NCBI GenBank assembly: GCA_031259215.1
Contig: JAIRLU010000119.1
Coordinates: forward strand, 1 to 49,513
Source of the DNA: Treponema sp.
GTDB taxonomy: Bacteria; Spirochaetota; Spirochaetia; Treponematales; Breznakiellaceae
Reading direction: 5' to 3'
DNA: 49,513 nucleotides
Of this stretch, positions 35,870-44,507 are shown one piece after another. Positions within the stretch are counted from its first letter, which is position 1. Each line of letters begins with the position of its first letter. The position numbers and the translations under genes are program-made. Under the pieces are notes generated by a model that saw nothing but the letters and a program-made list of their open reading frames with translations, was not told the DNA's origin and ran no database searches.

Positions 35870-37179
35870 TTGCTTCTATAGATATACAAAACGGCCAGGT
35901 GGTCCAGCTCAAACAGGGAAGGGACCTGGTTTTACAGCGAGACCATGAGGCGGAATTGGCGGAAACCTTTGACCGCTACGGAGAGGTAGCGGTGATAGAC
36001 CTTGACGGGGCCATGGGTACTGGTTCCAATCTGGAAATGATAAAACCCCTGCTCCGTAAGGCGGAATGTCGGGTAGGCGGGGGCATTAAGACCGTGGAAC
36101 AAGCCCGGGAACTGGTGAGTCTAGGGGCGCAGAAGATCATCATCGGTTCGCGGGCCTTTCGGGATCCTACAAAGCACCGGACCGATACGGCGGGAGGAGC
36201 CTTTGGGCTGAGTACGGAATTGCTAAAGGCCCTGGCTAAGGAGATTGGCCGGGAACGGATCATGGTGGCGATTGATGCTCGGCAAAATGAAACGGGGAAC
36301 TATGAAATTGTGATAGATGGCTGGAAAACCCCTACCGGGCTCTCCCTCATCGAAACTGCTCAGGCCCTTGAGCCTTTTGTCGCAGGACTGCTCTTTACCT
36401 GTGTAGAACGGGAAGGTACCATGAGCGGTATCGACCGGACAGGGGTACAGCGCCTGCGGGAAGCGATTTCTTGCGGTCTTACCGTGGCGGGCGGGGTTTC
36501 CACCCTGGAAGAAATCGAAGAACTGGCTGCTTTGGGTTGCGATGTACAGCTTGGTATGGCCCTTTATACCGGCAGGATCGATCTGGGGGAGGCCTTTATC
36601 CGTTCCCTGAACTGGAAAAAAGGGGCTTCTCCCCAAGGATCCCTCCTTCCAGTCATCGCCCAGTCTGTGGACGGCCAGGTTATGATGACGGGTTTTGCTG
36701 ATCCGGAGGCCGTAGCGGAATCTTTTAAGCGGGGGAAGCTCTGTTTCCACAGCCGTACCCGGAATGCCCTCTGGATGAAAGGGGAACATTCCGGTAATAC
36801 CCTCGGGCTGCGGAGGTTCCGGGCGGATTGCGACCGGGACGCGCTGCTTGCGGTGGTGGAACCGGCAGGGCCGGTCTGTCATACAGGAGACTACTCCTGT
36901 TTTGAGACCAGCCGGCGGTATACCTGGGAGTATTTGCAAGCCATCATTGCGGATCGGTTCCGCAATCCCTGCCCTGGTTCGTATACCGCTACTTTAGATG
37001 ATACGCTGGTCCGAGAGAAGATCCTGGAAGAGGCCCAAGAGGTCTGTACGGCCAAGACCCACGAGGAGGTGGTCTGGGAAGCTGCGGACCTTATCTTTTT
37101 TACTACTGCCCTTATGACCCGGGAAGGGGTTACAGTGGCGGAAGTGCTGGATGAGCTTGACCGGCGGCATAAGAAGTAG
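35863..37179 (+). CDS. hisA-hisIE: Trifunctional HisA-HisI-HisE fusion
   Basis: About 438 residues combining three enzymes. Residues 1-245 are HisA (ProFAR isomerase): [15 protein letters not shown] with the first Asp, [13 protein letters not shown], and [14 protein letters not shown] with the second. Residues about 255-350 are HisI (PR-AMP cyclohydrolase): [26 protein letters not shown], zinc/magnesium-binding [10 protein letters not shown] and CHTGDYSCF. Residues about 355-438 are HisE (PR-ATP pyrophosphohydrolase): [22 protein letters not shown]. The ATG at 35863 has AAGGAG 12 nt upstream; a GTG at 35854 is alternative. Together with HisG, HisB, HisH and HisF it covers the first seven reactions except the late HisC/HisN/HisD steps, encoded elsewhere. 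Confidence 0.92.
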   Translation: MVIASIDIQNGQVVQLKQGRDLVLQRDHEAELAETFDRYGEVAVIDLDGAMGTGSNLEMIKPLLRKAECRVGGGIKTVEQARELVSLGAQKIIIGSRAFRDPTKHRTDTAGGAFGLSTELLKALAKEIGRERIMVAIDARQNETGNYEIVIDGWKTPTGLSLIETAQALEPFVAGLLFTCVEREGTMSGIDRTGVQRLREAISCGLTVAGGVSTLEEIEELAALGCDVQLGMALYTGRIDLGEAFIRSLNWKKGASPQGSLLPVIAQSVDGQVMMTGFADPEAVAESFKRGKLCFHSRTRNALWMKGEHSGNTLGLRRFRADCDRDALLAVVEPAGPVCHTGDYSCFETSRRYTWEYLQAIIADRFRNPCPGSYTATLDDTLVREKILEEAQEVCTAKTHEEVVWEAADLIFFTTALMTREGVTVAEVLDELDRRHKK

Positions 37180-37318
37180 GTCGTTGCCAAAAGCGCTGCA
37201 AGAAGGGCTTGTAGAATAAGATAATCAGGAAACAAGGCCTAGCGTTCAAGCGCGGTATTTGTTAAGGGAGGAGGCTGTTCAATAAGGGTAAATACCGAGA
37301 CAGCCGTAAGGAGTAGTG

Positions 37319-38317
37319 ATGGGTGTACAAGTAAACAATGTGACATCTCTGCCGAATATCCCCTGGGAAGCTCGACCCCAGGGCGGGAGGGCTGAAGTTT
37401 TATGGCGGTATTCTGCTAATCCGGTTATTCCGCGGAATCTCACCGCCTATGCAAACAGCATTTTTAATAGTGCGGTGGTCCCGTTTAAAGAGGGCTTTGC
37501 AGGGGTTTTCCGGTGTGATAATACCAGTCGGCAGATGAATATTTACGCAGGACAGAGCAAAGACGGCTTAAGCTGGACCATTGAGAATGAGCCCATTGAG
37601 TTTATTAAGACCGATCCTGCACTGCCGGATTCGGAGTACAAATACGATCCTCGGGTGATCTTTATCGAAGATCGCTGGTACATCATGTGGTGTAACGGCT
37701 ATCATGGTCCCTGTATCGGCTTGGGGTATACCTTTGATTTTGAACAATTCTACCTTTTGGAAAATCCCCTCATGCCGTTTAATCGGAATGGGGTGTTGTT
37801 CCCCCGGAAAATCCACGGAAATTATGCCATGTTCAGCCGTCCCAGTGATTCCGGCCATACCCCTTTTGGGGACATTATCTATTCTGAAAGTCCGGATCTC
37901 ACCTATTGGGGGAAGCACCGGCATGTTATGGCCCCTATGGGCTGGCAAAGCGCCTGGCAGAGTACGAAAATCGGCGCAGGTCCCGCACCGATTGAAACCT
38001 CTGAAGGCTGGCTTCTGTTCTACCACGGGGTATTGACCAGTTGTAATGGCTTTGTATACTCCTTTAGTGCGGCCTTGCTGGATTTGGATAAGCCCTGGAA
38101 GCCCATTGCCCGGGCTCAGCCCTATCTTATATCCCCTCAACGGGAGTATGAGTGTGTGGGGGATGTGCCGAATGTTACCTTTCCTTGTGCCTGCCTCGTG
38201 GACGGGGATACGGGCCGGCTCGTCATCTACTACGGCTGTGCGGACACGGTTACGGGGCTTGTTTTTGGGTATATTGATGAGGTGATTGATTTTGTGAAGC
38301 AGCATAATTGTCTTTAA
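37319..38317 (+). CDS. Glycoside hydrolase family 130 (mannoside phosphorylase-like)
   Basis: A 332-residue five-bladed propeller of GH130. Key blocks: [21 protein letters not shown], the acidic [19 protein letters not shown] with the proposed general-acid Asp, [22 protein letters not shown] by parts, and [11 protein letters not shown]130 enzymes phosphorolyse beta-mannosides to mannose-1-phosphate; the exact glycosidic linkage cannot be told from sequence. Start at ATG 37319 with AAGGAG five nt upstream. It follows the his operon after a 139-nt gap and is probably separate from it functionally. Confidence 0.85.
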   Translation: MGVQVNNVTSLPNIPWEARPQGGRAEVLWRYSANPVIPRNLTAYANSIFNSAVVPFKEGFAGVFRCDNTSRQMNIYAGQSKDGLSWTIENEPIEFIKTDPALPDSEYKYDPRVIFIEDRWYIMWCNGYHGPCIGLGYTFDFEQFYLLENPLMPFNRNGVLFPRKIHGNYAMFSRPSDSGHTPFGDIIYSESPDLTYWGKHRHVMAPMGWQSAWQSTKIGAGPAPIETSEGWLLFYHGVLTSCNGFVYSFSAALLDLDKPWKPIARAQPYLISPQREYECVGDVPNVTFPCACLVDGDTGRLVIYYGCADTVTGLVFGYIDEVIDFVKQHNCL

Positions 38318-38416
38318 GGATTGCAGAACATAAGGCCGCGGGCTTTGAGGCAGCCTATGCCCCAGGCGCCGGCCCTTTTCTCTGAATCTGATGTCTAGAG
38401 GAGGCGCTGAAGGCCC

Positions 38417-38950
38417 ATGAAAAAAGAGCTACGCATCGCTATATCAGGAAAAAGCGGCTGCGGCAATACCACGGTGAGTAAGTTAGTGGCCGAATTCTTG
38501 GGGTTGCGGTTTATCAACCTGACCTTCAGGAATTTGGCTCAGGAACAGGGTAAGGACCTAGCGGAGATCCTCGCCTTGGCAGCTCAGGATGATGCGTGGG
38601 ACAAGGAATTGGACCGGCGGCAAGTGGCCCTGGCCCAAGAGGAAGGAGGGTGTGTGCTTGGTTCCCGGTTGGCTATCTGGCTGTTGCACGAAGCGGATCT
38701 CAAGGTGTACCTTACCGCCCGCAGTGAGACCCGGGCAGCGCGTATCGTGAAACGAGAAGGGGGAACCCTCGCGGAAGTAGCCGCGTTTACCGAAGAACGG
38801 GACCGGCAGGACCGGGAACGGTATCTGCGGATCTACGGTATTGACAACGACGCCTATGCCTTTGCGGACTTGATCATCCACACGGATGACCTGGATCCCC
38901 AAAGGATTGCCCAGCGTATTATTCAGCACGTGGAGCAGCAGGAATCTTGA
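38417..38950 (+). CDS. Cytidylate kinase-like P-loop protein
   Basis: A 177-residue protein of the AAA_33/cytidylate-kinase-like group: IAISGKSGCGNTTVSKLVAE at the N-terminus, GCVLGSRLAIWLLHEADLKVYLTA (by its ends at 76-99) and a lid ERDRQDRERYLRIYGID as in archaeal-type CMP kinases. The Walker A loop reads GKSGCGNTT: the position normally Lys is Asn, confirmed by codon AAT. It ends four bases into the next ORF, which starts on a TTG, so the two are translationally coupled. It may phosphorylate CMP/dCMP with an altered nucleotide-binding mode, or have another role. Confidence 0.75.
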   Translation: MKKELRIAISGKSGCGNTTVSKLVAEFLGLRFINLTFRNLAQEQGKDLAEILALAAQDDAWDKELDRRQVALAQEEGGCVLGSRLAIWLLHEADLKVYLTARSETRAARIVKREGGTLAEVAAFTEERDRQDRERYLRIYGIDNDAYAFADLIIHTDDLDPQRIAQRIIQHVEQQES

Positions 38951-39789
38951 CGGAACAGAGCCATCCAGCCCTAGTAAGAGAAACCTATGAAACCTTCAAA
39001 GACAGCATCTATACCCATTATGCCCGGGCAGGACGGGTTTTCCCCTGGCGGGAACCTACCAGTTCCTGGGGGGTCTTGGTGTCTGAATTCATGCTGCAGC
39101 AAACCCAAACCGAACGGGTGGTACCCTATTGGGAACGGTGGATGGATCTGTGGCCCACACCGGAAGCCTTGAACCGGGCCTCTTTGGAAGATGCCCTTCG
39201 GGAATGGAGCGGCCTGGGGTATAACCGCCGCTGCCGGTATGTGAAGGAATGCGCCCGGATCATTACCGAGGATCATAAGGGAAAGGTACCCCAGAGCCCG
39301 GAGGAACTCCTCCCGCTGCCGGGGATTGGGGCCTATACTGCCGGGGCTATTGCCTGTTTTGCCTATAATTACCCCGGGGTTTTCATCGAGACTAATATTC
39401 GTGCTGCGGTGATCCATTTCTTTTTCCAGGATCAGGAAGGGGTGAAAGATACGGAACTAATCCCTATCCTGGAGGCAAGCCTGGACCGGGAAAACCCCCG
39501 GAAGTGGTATTGGGCGCTCATGGATTATGGTGCAGCATTAAAGAAAGTAACCCCTAATCCAAGCCGAAAGAGTGCCCATTATACCAAGCAGTCTCCCTTT
39601 GCAGGTTCTTTCCGGCAGCGGCGGGGTGCGGTTATAAAATCCCTCCTCTCCCAGGGGCCTGCAGGGATCCCAGAGTTGGGTAAGCGTACCGGCATTAAAG
39701 CAGAGGACTTGTACGAAGCCCTGAAAGCCCTGGAAAAGGAGTCTATGGTAGCCGAAGAAGGGGGGATATATAAGATCGGTGAAGGATGA
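38947..39789 (+). CDS. MutY-like HhH-GPD DNA glycosylase without Fe-S cluster
   Basis: A 280-residue HhH-GPD protein. N-terminal RVFPWREPTSSWGVLVSEFMLQQTQTERV is a MutY signature (by its ends at 29-57), with the helix-hairpin-helix LPGIGAYTAGAIACFAY. The catalytic aspartate region reads FIETNIRAAVIHFFF, with Glu where MutY has Asp. The Cys-x6-Cys-x2-Cys-x5-Cys cluster motif is missing: after WALMDYGAALKK comes TPNPSRKSAHYTKQSPFAGS with no Cys. Cluster-less MutY relatives are known. It has a C-terminal winged-helix-like segment. It overlaps the kinase-like gene by 4 bp (TTGA). Probably removes adenine mispaired with 8-oxoG, to be tested. Confidence 0.8.
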   Translation: MTEQSHPALVRETYETFKDSIYTHYARAGRVFPWREPTSSWGVLVSEFMLQQTQTERVVPYWERWMDLWPTPEALNRASLEDALREWSGLGYNRRCRYVKECARIITEDHKGKVPQSPEELLPLPGIGAYTAGAIACFAYNYPGVFIETNIRAAVIHFFFQDQEGVKDTELIPILEASLDRENPRKWYWALMDYGAALKKVTPNPSRKSAHYTKQSPFAGSFRQRRGAVIKSLLSQGPAGIPELGKRTGIKAEDLYEALKALEKESMVAEEGGIYKIGEG

Positions 39790-39923
39790 GTACTGGTTTC
39801 CCGCTTTATGAAAAAAGACATCAGAAGATACCATTGGTGTATTTCTTTCCATCAACGGTTTTTTACTACGGTAATAGAAAAAACATGAGCGTGTCTACTT
39901 TATAGATAGTTATAGGGTATAAT

Positions 39924-40053
39924 AATAGAGTTGTTCAAAAACTTCAGTTTTTGAACAAATTTCGATAAAAACAGCAAAATGCGGAGCATTTTGCAAGACT
40001 TGTGTCGGACTCAAGTCCGCGATAACCAACGGGGTTATCGAATAAGTCCAATA
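39924..40053 (+). repeat. Triple-hairpin repeat, copy 2
   Basis: First hairpin TTGTTCAAAAAC (39931-39942) / GTTTTTGAACAA (39947-39958): relative to copies 1 and 3 one G-C pair is changed to A-T on both arms. Second hairpin GCAAAATGC/GCATTTTGC is identical to copy 1. In the third, an extra CGGACT/AGTCCG mini-hairpin (about 40006-40019) has been inserted in the loop region between the CTTG and ATAACC parts. Confidence 0.82.
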
Positions 40054-40080
40054 TCAAACCAAAAAAAGTAAGATGTTACT

Positions 40081-40215
40081 ATGCGGGAATGTAAACATTG
40101 TCATTCATCCAACGTGATAAAGAGGGGGAAGGCCGCCTGTTCAACATCGGTGCGGAAGCAAGAGGGCCCCCTGGTTTTTAGACCATATCGTTGCGGAGGT
40201 GTCAAAGGGTTTTAG
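40081..40215 (+). pseudogene. Transposase zinc-ribbon N-terminus, remnant
   Basis: A 44-residue ORF: MRECKHCHSSNVIKRGKAAC ... FRPYRCGGVKGF. The opening CKHC followed by NVIKRGK and the closing YRC resemble the InsA/IS1-type zinc-ribbon head of many transposases, with the second CxxC of the ribbon incomplete. Nothing follows in frame. It is a relic beside a hairpin repeat. Confidence 0.45.
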
Positions 40216-40243
40216 CCCCGCGTCAGACCCGCTTTGCGGGGCT
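40214..40243. repeat. GC-rich hairpin with GTCAGACCC loop
   Basis: AGCCCCGC (40214-40221) pairs with GCGGGGCT (40236-40243); the loop contains GTCAGACCCGC, resembling the GTC-rich motif in the RAYT gene (947-958). It may be a terminator for the relic or a REP-like sequence. Confidence 0.45.
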
Positions 40244-40274
40244 TGCGCATATACAGCCCTGTGTTGGGCGAAGT

Positions 40275-40297
40275 AAAACCCGCCACGGGACGGCGGG
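40275..40297 (-). terminator. Terminator of LiaF-like gene
   Basis: CCCGCC (40279-40284) pairs with GGCGGG (40292-40297) about 7 nt past the stop on the minus strand, followed by TTTTAC. A compact rho-independent terminator. Confidence 0.7.
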
Positions 40298-40303
40298 CGG
40301 GGG

Positions 40304-40954
40304 TTATTTCTTTTTTGATAATTTGTCATACATATTCTGCATTACCTTTTCTTTATATTTTTCTTCAAATTCTTTTTCTTTCTTTGCTTCTTCCATTACT
40401 TCTTCTATTGTCCTGACGGTTATATTTCCAAAAACAGCCTTCCCAACAATATACAATTCAGGCAATTCTTCCCCTTCTTTATGTATTGCATTCGGTGTAA
40501 ATATTCCCGCAAATAGTGGTACTGTTTTGTTTATTATTTTTACTTTTTGTGATAGTACTATTTCCGTTAATCCAAATATCGAATTTACTTTTATTATGGT
40601 CCTTCCTTTTGGCAAAGTATCCACTATTATCCTGTTTGCTCCAAATAAGCTTGTAAATTTTCCTCCATTCCCGTTTATTGGCGTCAAATTTGTTGTCCTC
40701 CAGGAAAACATTGATACATTTTTTTCATTAGTTTTGGGTATTATAATTTCATTATTGTGAACTAGGGTTAATTCATTAGTTTCATTGGTATTTTCCTGTA
40801 TTATTTTTTCAAGTATAGTTATTTCCTTTTTTGTTTCTATTTTATTTATATATTCCAATATCCGTTCATATTCCTCCATATTTATTATATTTTGGGAATA
40901 TTGTTCCGATAATTTTTGAGTCAATTTTTCCCTTTCTTCCACAATATTGAGCAT
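40304..40954 (-). CDS. LiaF-like (DUF2154) cytoplasmic protein, AT-rich
   Basis: About 216 residues from the ATG at 40954, which has GGAGG at 40961-40965. The N-terminal helix (VEEREKLTQKLSEQYSQNII ... YERILEYINKIE) resembles the short N-terminal helices before LiaF/SHOCT-like domains. Residues about 75-180 form a beta-rich domain with RIIVDTLPKGRTIIKVNSIF and LPELYIVGKAVFGNITVRT, the strand pattern of the cell-wall-active antibiotic response domain. The C-terminus is a charged helix (EEVMEEAKKEKEFEEKYKEK). No membrane helices. The gene is strikingly AT-rich compared with its neighbours, and has its own promoter and terminator, so it looks like an acquired self-contained cassette. Confidence 0.68.
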   Translation of the reverse strand: MLNIVEEREKLTQKLSEQYSQNIINMEEYERILEYINKIETKKEITILEKIIQENTNETNELTLVHNNEIIIPKTNEKNVSMFSWRTTNLTPINGNGGKFTSLFGANRIIVDTLPKGRTIIKVNSIFGLTEIVLSQKVKIINKTVPLFAGIFTPNAIHKEGEELPELYIVGKAVFGNITVRTIEEVMEEAKKEKEFEEKYKEKVMQNMYDKLSKKK

Positions 40955-40972
40955 ATAAACCTCCATTTTTGC

Positions 40973-41001
40973 AAAATACTACATTTACATTATGTTGTCA
41001 A
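40973..41001 (-). promoter_or_regulatory. Sigma-70 promoter of LiaF-like gene
   Basis: TTGACA (40996-41001), 17-nt spacer, TATTTT (40973-40978) on the minus strand. The predicted transcript would begin about 40966, giving a 12-nt leader with GGAGG and then the ATG at 40954. Confidence 0.75.
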
Positions 41002-41147
41002 CTATTTTTTGCGTTCTCACGAAGGGGGTGAAGGGACAGGACAAATGACACAGGTAAGGCACACAATGGGACTATAGGGGAAAACCCCTTTCATACCAAG
41101 AGCCTAAATTGAGGGGCTTTCAGGTTGAAATAAAGCGTCGTCCCCCT

Positions 41148-41936
41148 TTACCGTTCCGCAATCAGCATGAACAAGGGGTTAACGCGGTTCTTGACCAGTT
41201 CTTTTTCATCGTAGACCCGCCGCCCTATGTTCATGTCGCACGAGACTTTACGGTACCCGGCGCGGAGAAGCGCGTCAAAGTCCCACTGGGGGCGGAGCCG
41301 TTGGCACATGGGCATACTCCGGCGGTAATCCAATTCCGCATCCGTGTAGTCCGGGACTGCTTCGCCGAACAAACGCCGGTAGTCTTCCATAGACCGCTCG
41401 TATTCCCGCATCACCTCTTCGTTGAACAGTCGCCGATTCCAGTTGGCATCGAAAATGATCACCCTCCCCTCAGGTTTCAAAAGCCGTTTCCACTCGAAAT
41501 AGGCCTTGTCCGCGTCGAGCAGGGTCCAGGTAAGGTTACGGCTTATGATGAGGTCAAAGGTTTCACCGGGAAAATCCGTGGCGTGGCTGTCGGCAAGCAT
41601 GAAGGTAACGGGTGCCCCCTCGCGTCCCGCGTTGGCTTGGGCTTCAGCCAGCATGTTTTCAGTGCAGTCAATGGCGGTTACCCGGTGGCCCTCCAGAGCC
41701 ATAAGGATAGCGAAAAACCCCGGCCCTGTGCCCACATCCAATACATCAAGGGAGCCTCTTTTTCCCGCGTTTTCACGGATAAGATCGAGCCAAGCCTGCC
41801 GTTTAAACGAATGTAACTCCCTGTTTACTATAGCGCTGTAGTGTACCGCCCCCGCGGTCCAGTTAGCCAGCAGCTTTTCTTTCGGACTGCACGGGGCTGC
41901 GCTGCCGGAATCCGGTGGCATTGGTTCATTTAACAT
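41148..41936 (-). CDS. Class I SAM-dependent methyltransferase linked to ABC importer
   Basis: A 262-residue methyltransferase. SAM motif I is VLDVGTGPGFFAILMA (about 65-80), motif II AIDCTENMLAEAQ, post-I FMLADSHATDFP, motif IV FDLIISRNLTWTLLD and a helix KRLLKPEGRVIIFDANW. The extended C-terminus (RLFNEEVMREYERSMEDYRR ...) is not recognised. Its start overlaps the stop of the substrate-binding-protein gene by 11 bp, so it is the last gene of the importer operon and translated with it. A role in modifying a metallophore or a metal/metalloid ligand handled by the transporter is possible; the substrate is unknown. Confidence 0.85.
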   Translation of the reverse strand: MLNEPMPPDSGSAAPCSPKEKLLANWTAGAVHYSAIVNRELHSFKRQAWLDLIRENAGKRGSLDVLDVGTGPGFFAILMALEGHRVTAIDCTENMLAEAQANAGREGAPVTFMLADSHATDFPGETFDLIISRNLTWTLLDADKAYFEWKRLLKPEGRVIIFDANWNRRLFNEEVMREYERSMEDYRRLFGEAVPDYTDAELDYRRSMPMCQRLRPQWDFDALLRAGYRKVSCDMNIGRRVYDEKELVKNRVNPLFMLIAER

Positions 41937-43545
41937 CTAATTTTTCCCATTCCACAGGGGCGTAGTTGTTTACGCCTACCTCGAAGTTTTCGATTTTTTT
42001 GGCATTCACCGCAAAGGCAGTTGTGGGGTGGTAAACCGGAATGGTCAGTGCTTCCTCGCTGATAAAGCCGAAAACGTTATCGTAGTGTGCCTGCCGTTCA
42101 GTTTCGTCAAACGAAGCCAATGTCTTTAGAATATCCTGGTACAGGCCTTCGTCAAACCATGCGTTACCCACCCCTTTTTCAAGCGCAGTAGGCGCAGGGC
42201 CGAACAGTTCCAGCAGCGAACTATGGGGCACCCACGAATCCGAGGCGGTTCGTTTAAGGCATATATCGTATTGTCTCGTGGTAAGGGTTATCTCTTCATA
42301 GCCGTTTTTGTCAAAGACGCTCAGATTCGTTTTTATACCCACCGCGGCAAACTCGGACTGGATAAACTCCGCCAGAGGCTTCCATTCGGGAAACTCCCCG
42401 GTAGAAAAGACAAAGTTGAATTCCAGCCGGGCATTCCCTTTTTCCCGCACACCATCGCCATCCGAATCTATATACCCTGAAGCTTCAAGCAGTTCGATGG
42501 CTTTGTTCGTATCGTATGGAACGCAGTAGTTGGTTTCAGGTCTTGCGTAGGGCGTATCCGCCTGATACAAACCGTTAGCCTCAAGCCCAGCACCGTCGAA
42601 TAAGTTTTCTGCGATACTCTTTTTGTTTATTGCATAATTCATGGCAAGCCGCAGGTTTTTATCCTGAAATACCGGCAGGGTCTCGTTAAAGCCGATAAAG
42701 TGAGCGCACAAGGTACCTTTGATATAGGTGGTGAAATTCGGGTTTTGTTTTAATTCCGGCACGCTTTCCATTGGTATCTTTGCCACAAGATCGCCGCCCA
42801 AAATGTCGATTTCCCCGCTCTGAAGGGCCAGTACCCGGGCCTGCCCGTCGGTAATCACCTTGAACAGTATGCGGTCAACCTGGGGCTTTTCGCCCCAGTA
42901 ATACGGATTCGGAACAAGGGAAAACTCCTGATCTTTCACGTAGGTATCAATCATCCACGGGCCGGTTCCAATCGGCTTGGTAAATACAATCTCGTCACTG
43001 CCCTCTTTTTTTACCGATGCGGGGCTTAAGAATCGTACCGGCCGGGGATAGGTAAGCTCAGTAATGATAGGATAGGCCGCATCCTCGAACAGGATTTCTA
43101 CGGTGTACTCATCCAGAGCCTGCATCGAAGTTACCTTGTTTGAAATCAGCGTCCCGTGGCGGCTGTTATTGATCCAGCGGTTCATGTTGAAGATTACCGC
43201 ATCCGCGTTAAAATCCGTGCCGTCGGAAAACTGTATCCCCTTACGCAAATGAAATGTATAGGTTTTGTTGTCCGGCCCGATGTCCCAGCTTTCGGCAAGT
43301 TTGGGGATTATCTTTCCCTCGCCGCCGTCCTCTACGAAACCTTCGTAGATCATCTTGTACAAGAAATGAGGCCCCCGGTACGAGGCGGCATCCAGTTCGT
43401 CAATACCCCCGTCGCGATAGCTCGATAAAACGATTTCCTTAGCTTCCGCCTCTGCTCCGCCTTCGGTATGTTTCTTGCAAGATCCGGCGGCAAAACAAAG
43501 AAGCCCGGTCAACACCAGTAAACCGATATAATTGTTTCTCTTCAT
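41926..43545 (-). CDS. Nickel/peptide-type ABC transporter substrate-binding lipoprotein
   Basis: A 539-residue family 5 solute-binding protein. Lipobox FAAGSC near residue 23. Landmarks: IPKLAESWDIGPDNKTYTFH and LRKGIQFSDGTDFNADAVIF, then IGTGPWMIDTYVKDQEF and AMNYAINKKSIAENLF. The arrangement resembles NikA-like proteins (KTYTFHLRKGI, FNMNRW) more than classical OppA, so nickel or a nickel-chelate is the best guess. Sits after the two ATPase genes in the operon and before the methyltransferase. Confidence 0.82.
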   Translation of the reverse strand: MKRNNYIGLLVLTGLLCFAAGSCKKHTEGGAEAEAKEIVLSSYRDGGIDELDAASYRGPHFLYKMIYEGFVEDGGEGKIIPKLAESWDIGPDNKTYTFHLRKGIQFSDGTDFNADAVIFNMNRWINNSRHGTLISNKVTSMQALDEYTVEILFEDAAYPIITELTYPRPVRFLSPASVKKEGSDEIVFTKPIGTGPWMIDTYVKDQEFSLVPNPYYWGEKPQVDRILFKVITDGQARVLALQSGEIDILGGDLVAKIPMESVPELKQNPNFTTYIKGTLCAHFIGFNETLPVFQDKNLRLAMNYAINKKSIAENLFDGAGLEANGLYQADTPYARPETNYCVPYDTNKAIELLEASGYIDSDGDGVREKGNARLEFNFVFSTGEFPEWKPLAEFIQSEFAAVGIKTNLSVFDKNGYEEITLTTRQYDICLKRTASDSWVPHSSLLELFGPAPTALEKGVGNAWFDEGLYQDILKTLASFDETERQAHYDNVFGFISEEALTIPVYHPTTAFAVNAKKIENFEVGVNNYAPVEWEKLDVK

Positions 43546-43568
43546 TCTAGTAACTCCTTAAATAATGT

Positions 43569-44507
43569 TTATGTACAGCAGTGACAGGCCGCAAAATGCC
43601 CGACACCTTTCTGTTCAAGCAGGGGACGCACTTCCTGGCACAAAGGCATTGTGTAAAGACAGCGATTCTGAAATACACAGCCCTGTTCTGGAATACGCAT
43701 ATCTTCATTTTCACGGAACCGCACCAGGTTAGCTTTTCGCTCACGAGGATCCAATGGCAAGGTGGCAGCAAGGAGCGCCTGGGTATACGGATGCACCGCG
43801 CCCGAAGTGACACTAGGCAGAATCTCTACAATGTTCCCTAAATACATCACCGCGGTCCGGTCGCATATACGGTTTACCGCGGCAATATCATGGGAAATAA
43901 AGAGATAGGTCAAAGAAAAATCTTTTTTTAGCGAAACCAGGAGCTTAAGAATGGTATTTTTTATCGCGTAATCCACACTGGAAACCGCCTCGTCGCATAC
44001 GACAAACTCAGGATTCAGAATCAGCGCCCGGGCAATGCCGCCCCGCTGCCGCTGCCCGCCGGACATCTCGTGAGGATAGCGGCTCAAATAGGTTTCATCC
44101 AACCCAACCTTGCGCAGCATATCGACCATCCATGTCTCTTTTTCATCGTCCCTTTCATCATGGTAATTATCCAGCGGCTCCCGTAGAATCTGACGGAGCG
44201 TATAGGATGGGTTAAAGGTCTGCGCGCTGCCCTGAAACACCATCTGCATCCGCTGCCTGAGCGCCCTCATGGCGTTAAAGGAATAGCCGGTAATATCCTC
44301 TCCGTCAAACATAATACTCCCCTGGGTAGGCTGTTCCAGCTTCAAAATCAACTTTCCCAACGTGGATTTTCCGCACCCTGATTCGCCTACCAGTCCCAGA
44401 ATTTCCCCCCGTTTAATAGCAAGGCTCACATCCCGCACCGCGTATACGACCGGTTTCGCTTGTGGTTTATAACTTTTATACAGGTTCTTGATTTCAATAA
44501 ATGCCAT
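43569..44507 (-). CDS. ABC importer ATPase (NikE/DppF type)
   Basis: About 312 residues from ATG 44507 (MAFIEIKNLYKSYK); an upstream in-frame start at 44555 lies inside the preceding gene. Walker A GLVGESGCGKSTLG, signature MSGGQRQRGG, Walker B EFVVCDEAVSSVD and H-loop FISHD. The C-terminal oligopeptide-transporter extension has the cysteines GCVFQNRCLY ... LCQEV and a HFAACHCC end. It pairs with the ATPase encoded just upstream. Confidence 0.9.
   Translation of the reverse strand: MAFIEIKNLYKSYKPQAKPVVYAVRDVSLAIKRGEILGLVGESGCGKSTLGKLILKLEQPTQGSIMFDGEDITGYSFNAMRALRQRMQMVFQGSAQTFNPSYTLRQILREPLDNYHDERDDEKETWMVDMLRKVGLDETYLSRYPHEMSGGQRQRGGIARALILNPEFVVCDEAVSSVDYAIKNTILKLLVSLKKDFSLTYLFISHDIAAVNRICDRTAVMYLGNIVEILPSVTSGAVHPYTQALLAATLPLDPRERKANLVRFRENEDMRIPEQGCVFQNRCLYTMPLCQEVRPLLEQKGVGHFAACHCCT

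Noticed and set aside
39809-39889. A 26-codon ORF (MKKDIRRYHWC...) after the MutY-like gene
   Set aside because: No ribosome binding site, no homology, ends before the hairpin repeat.
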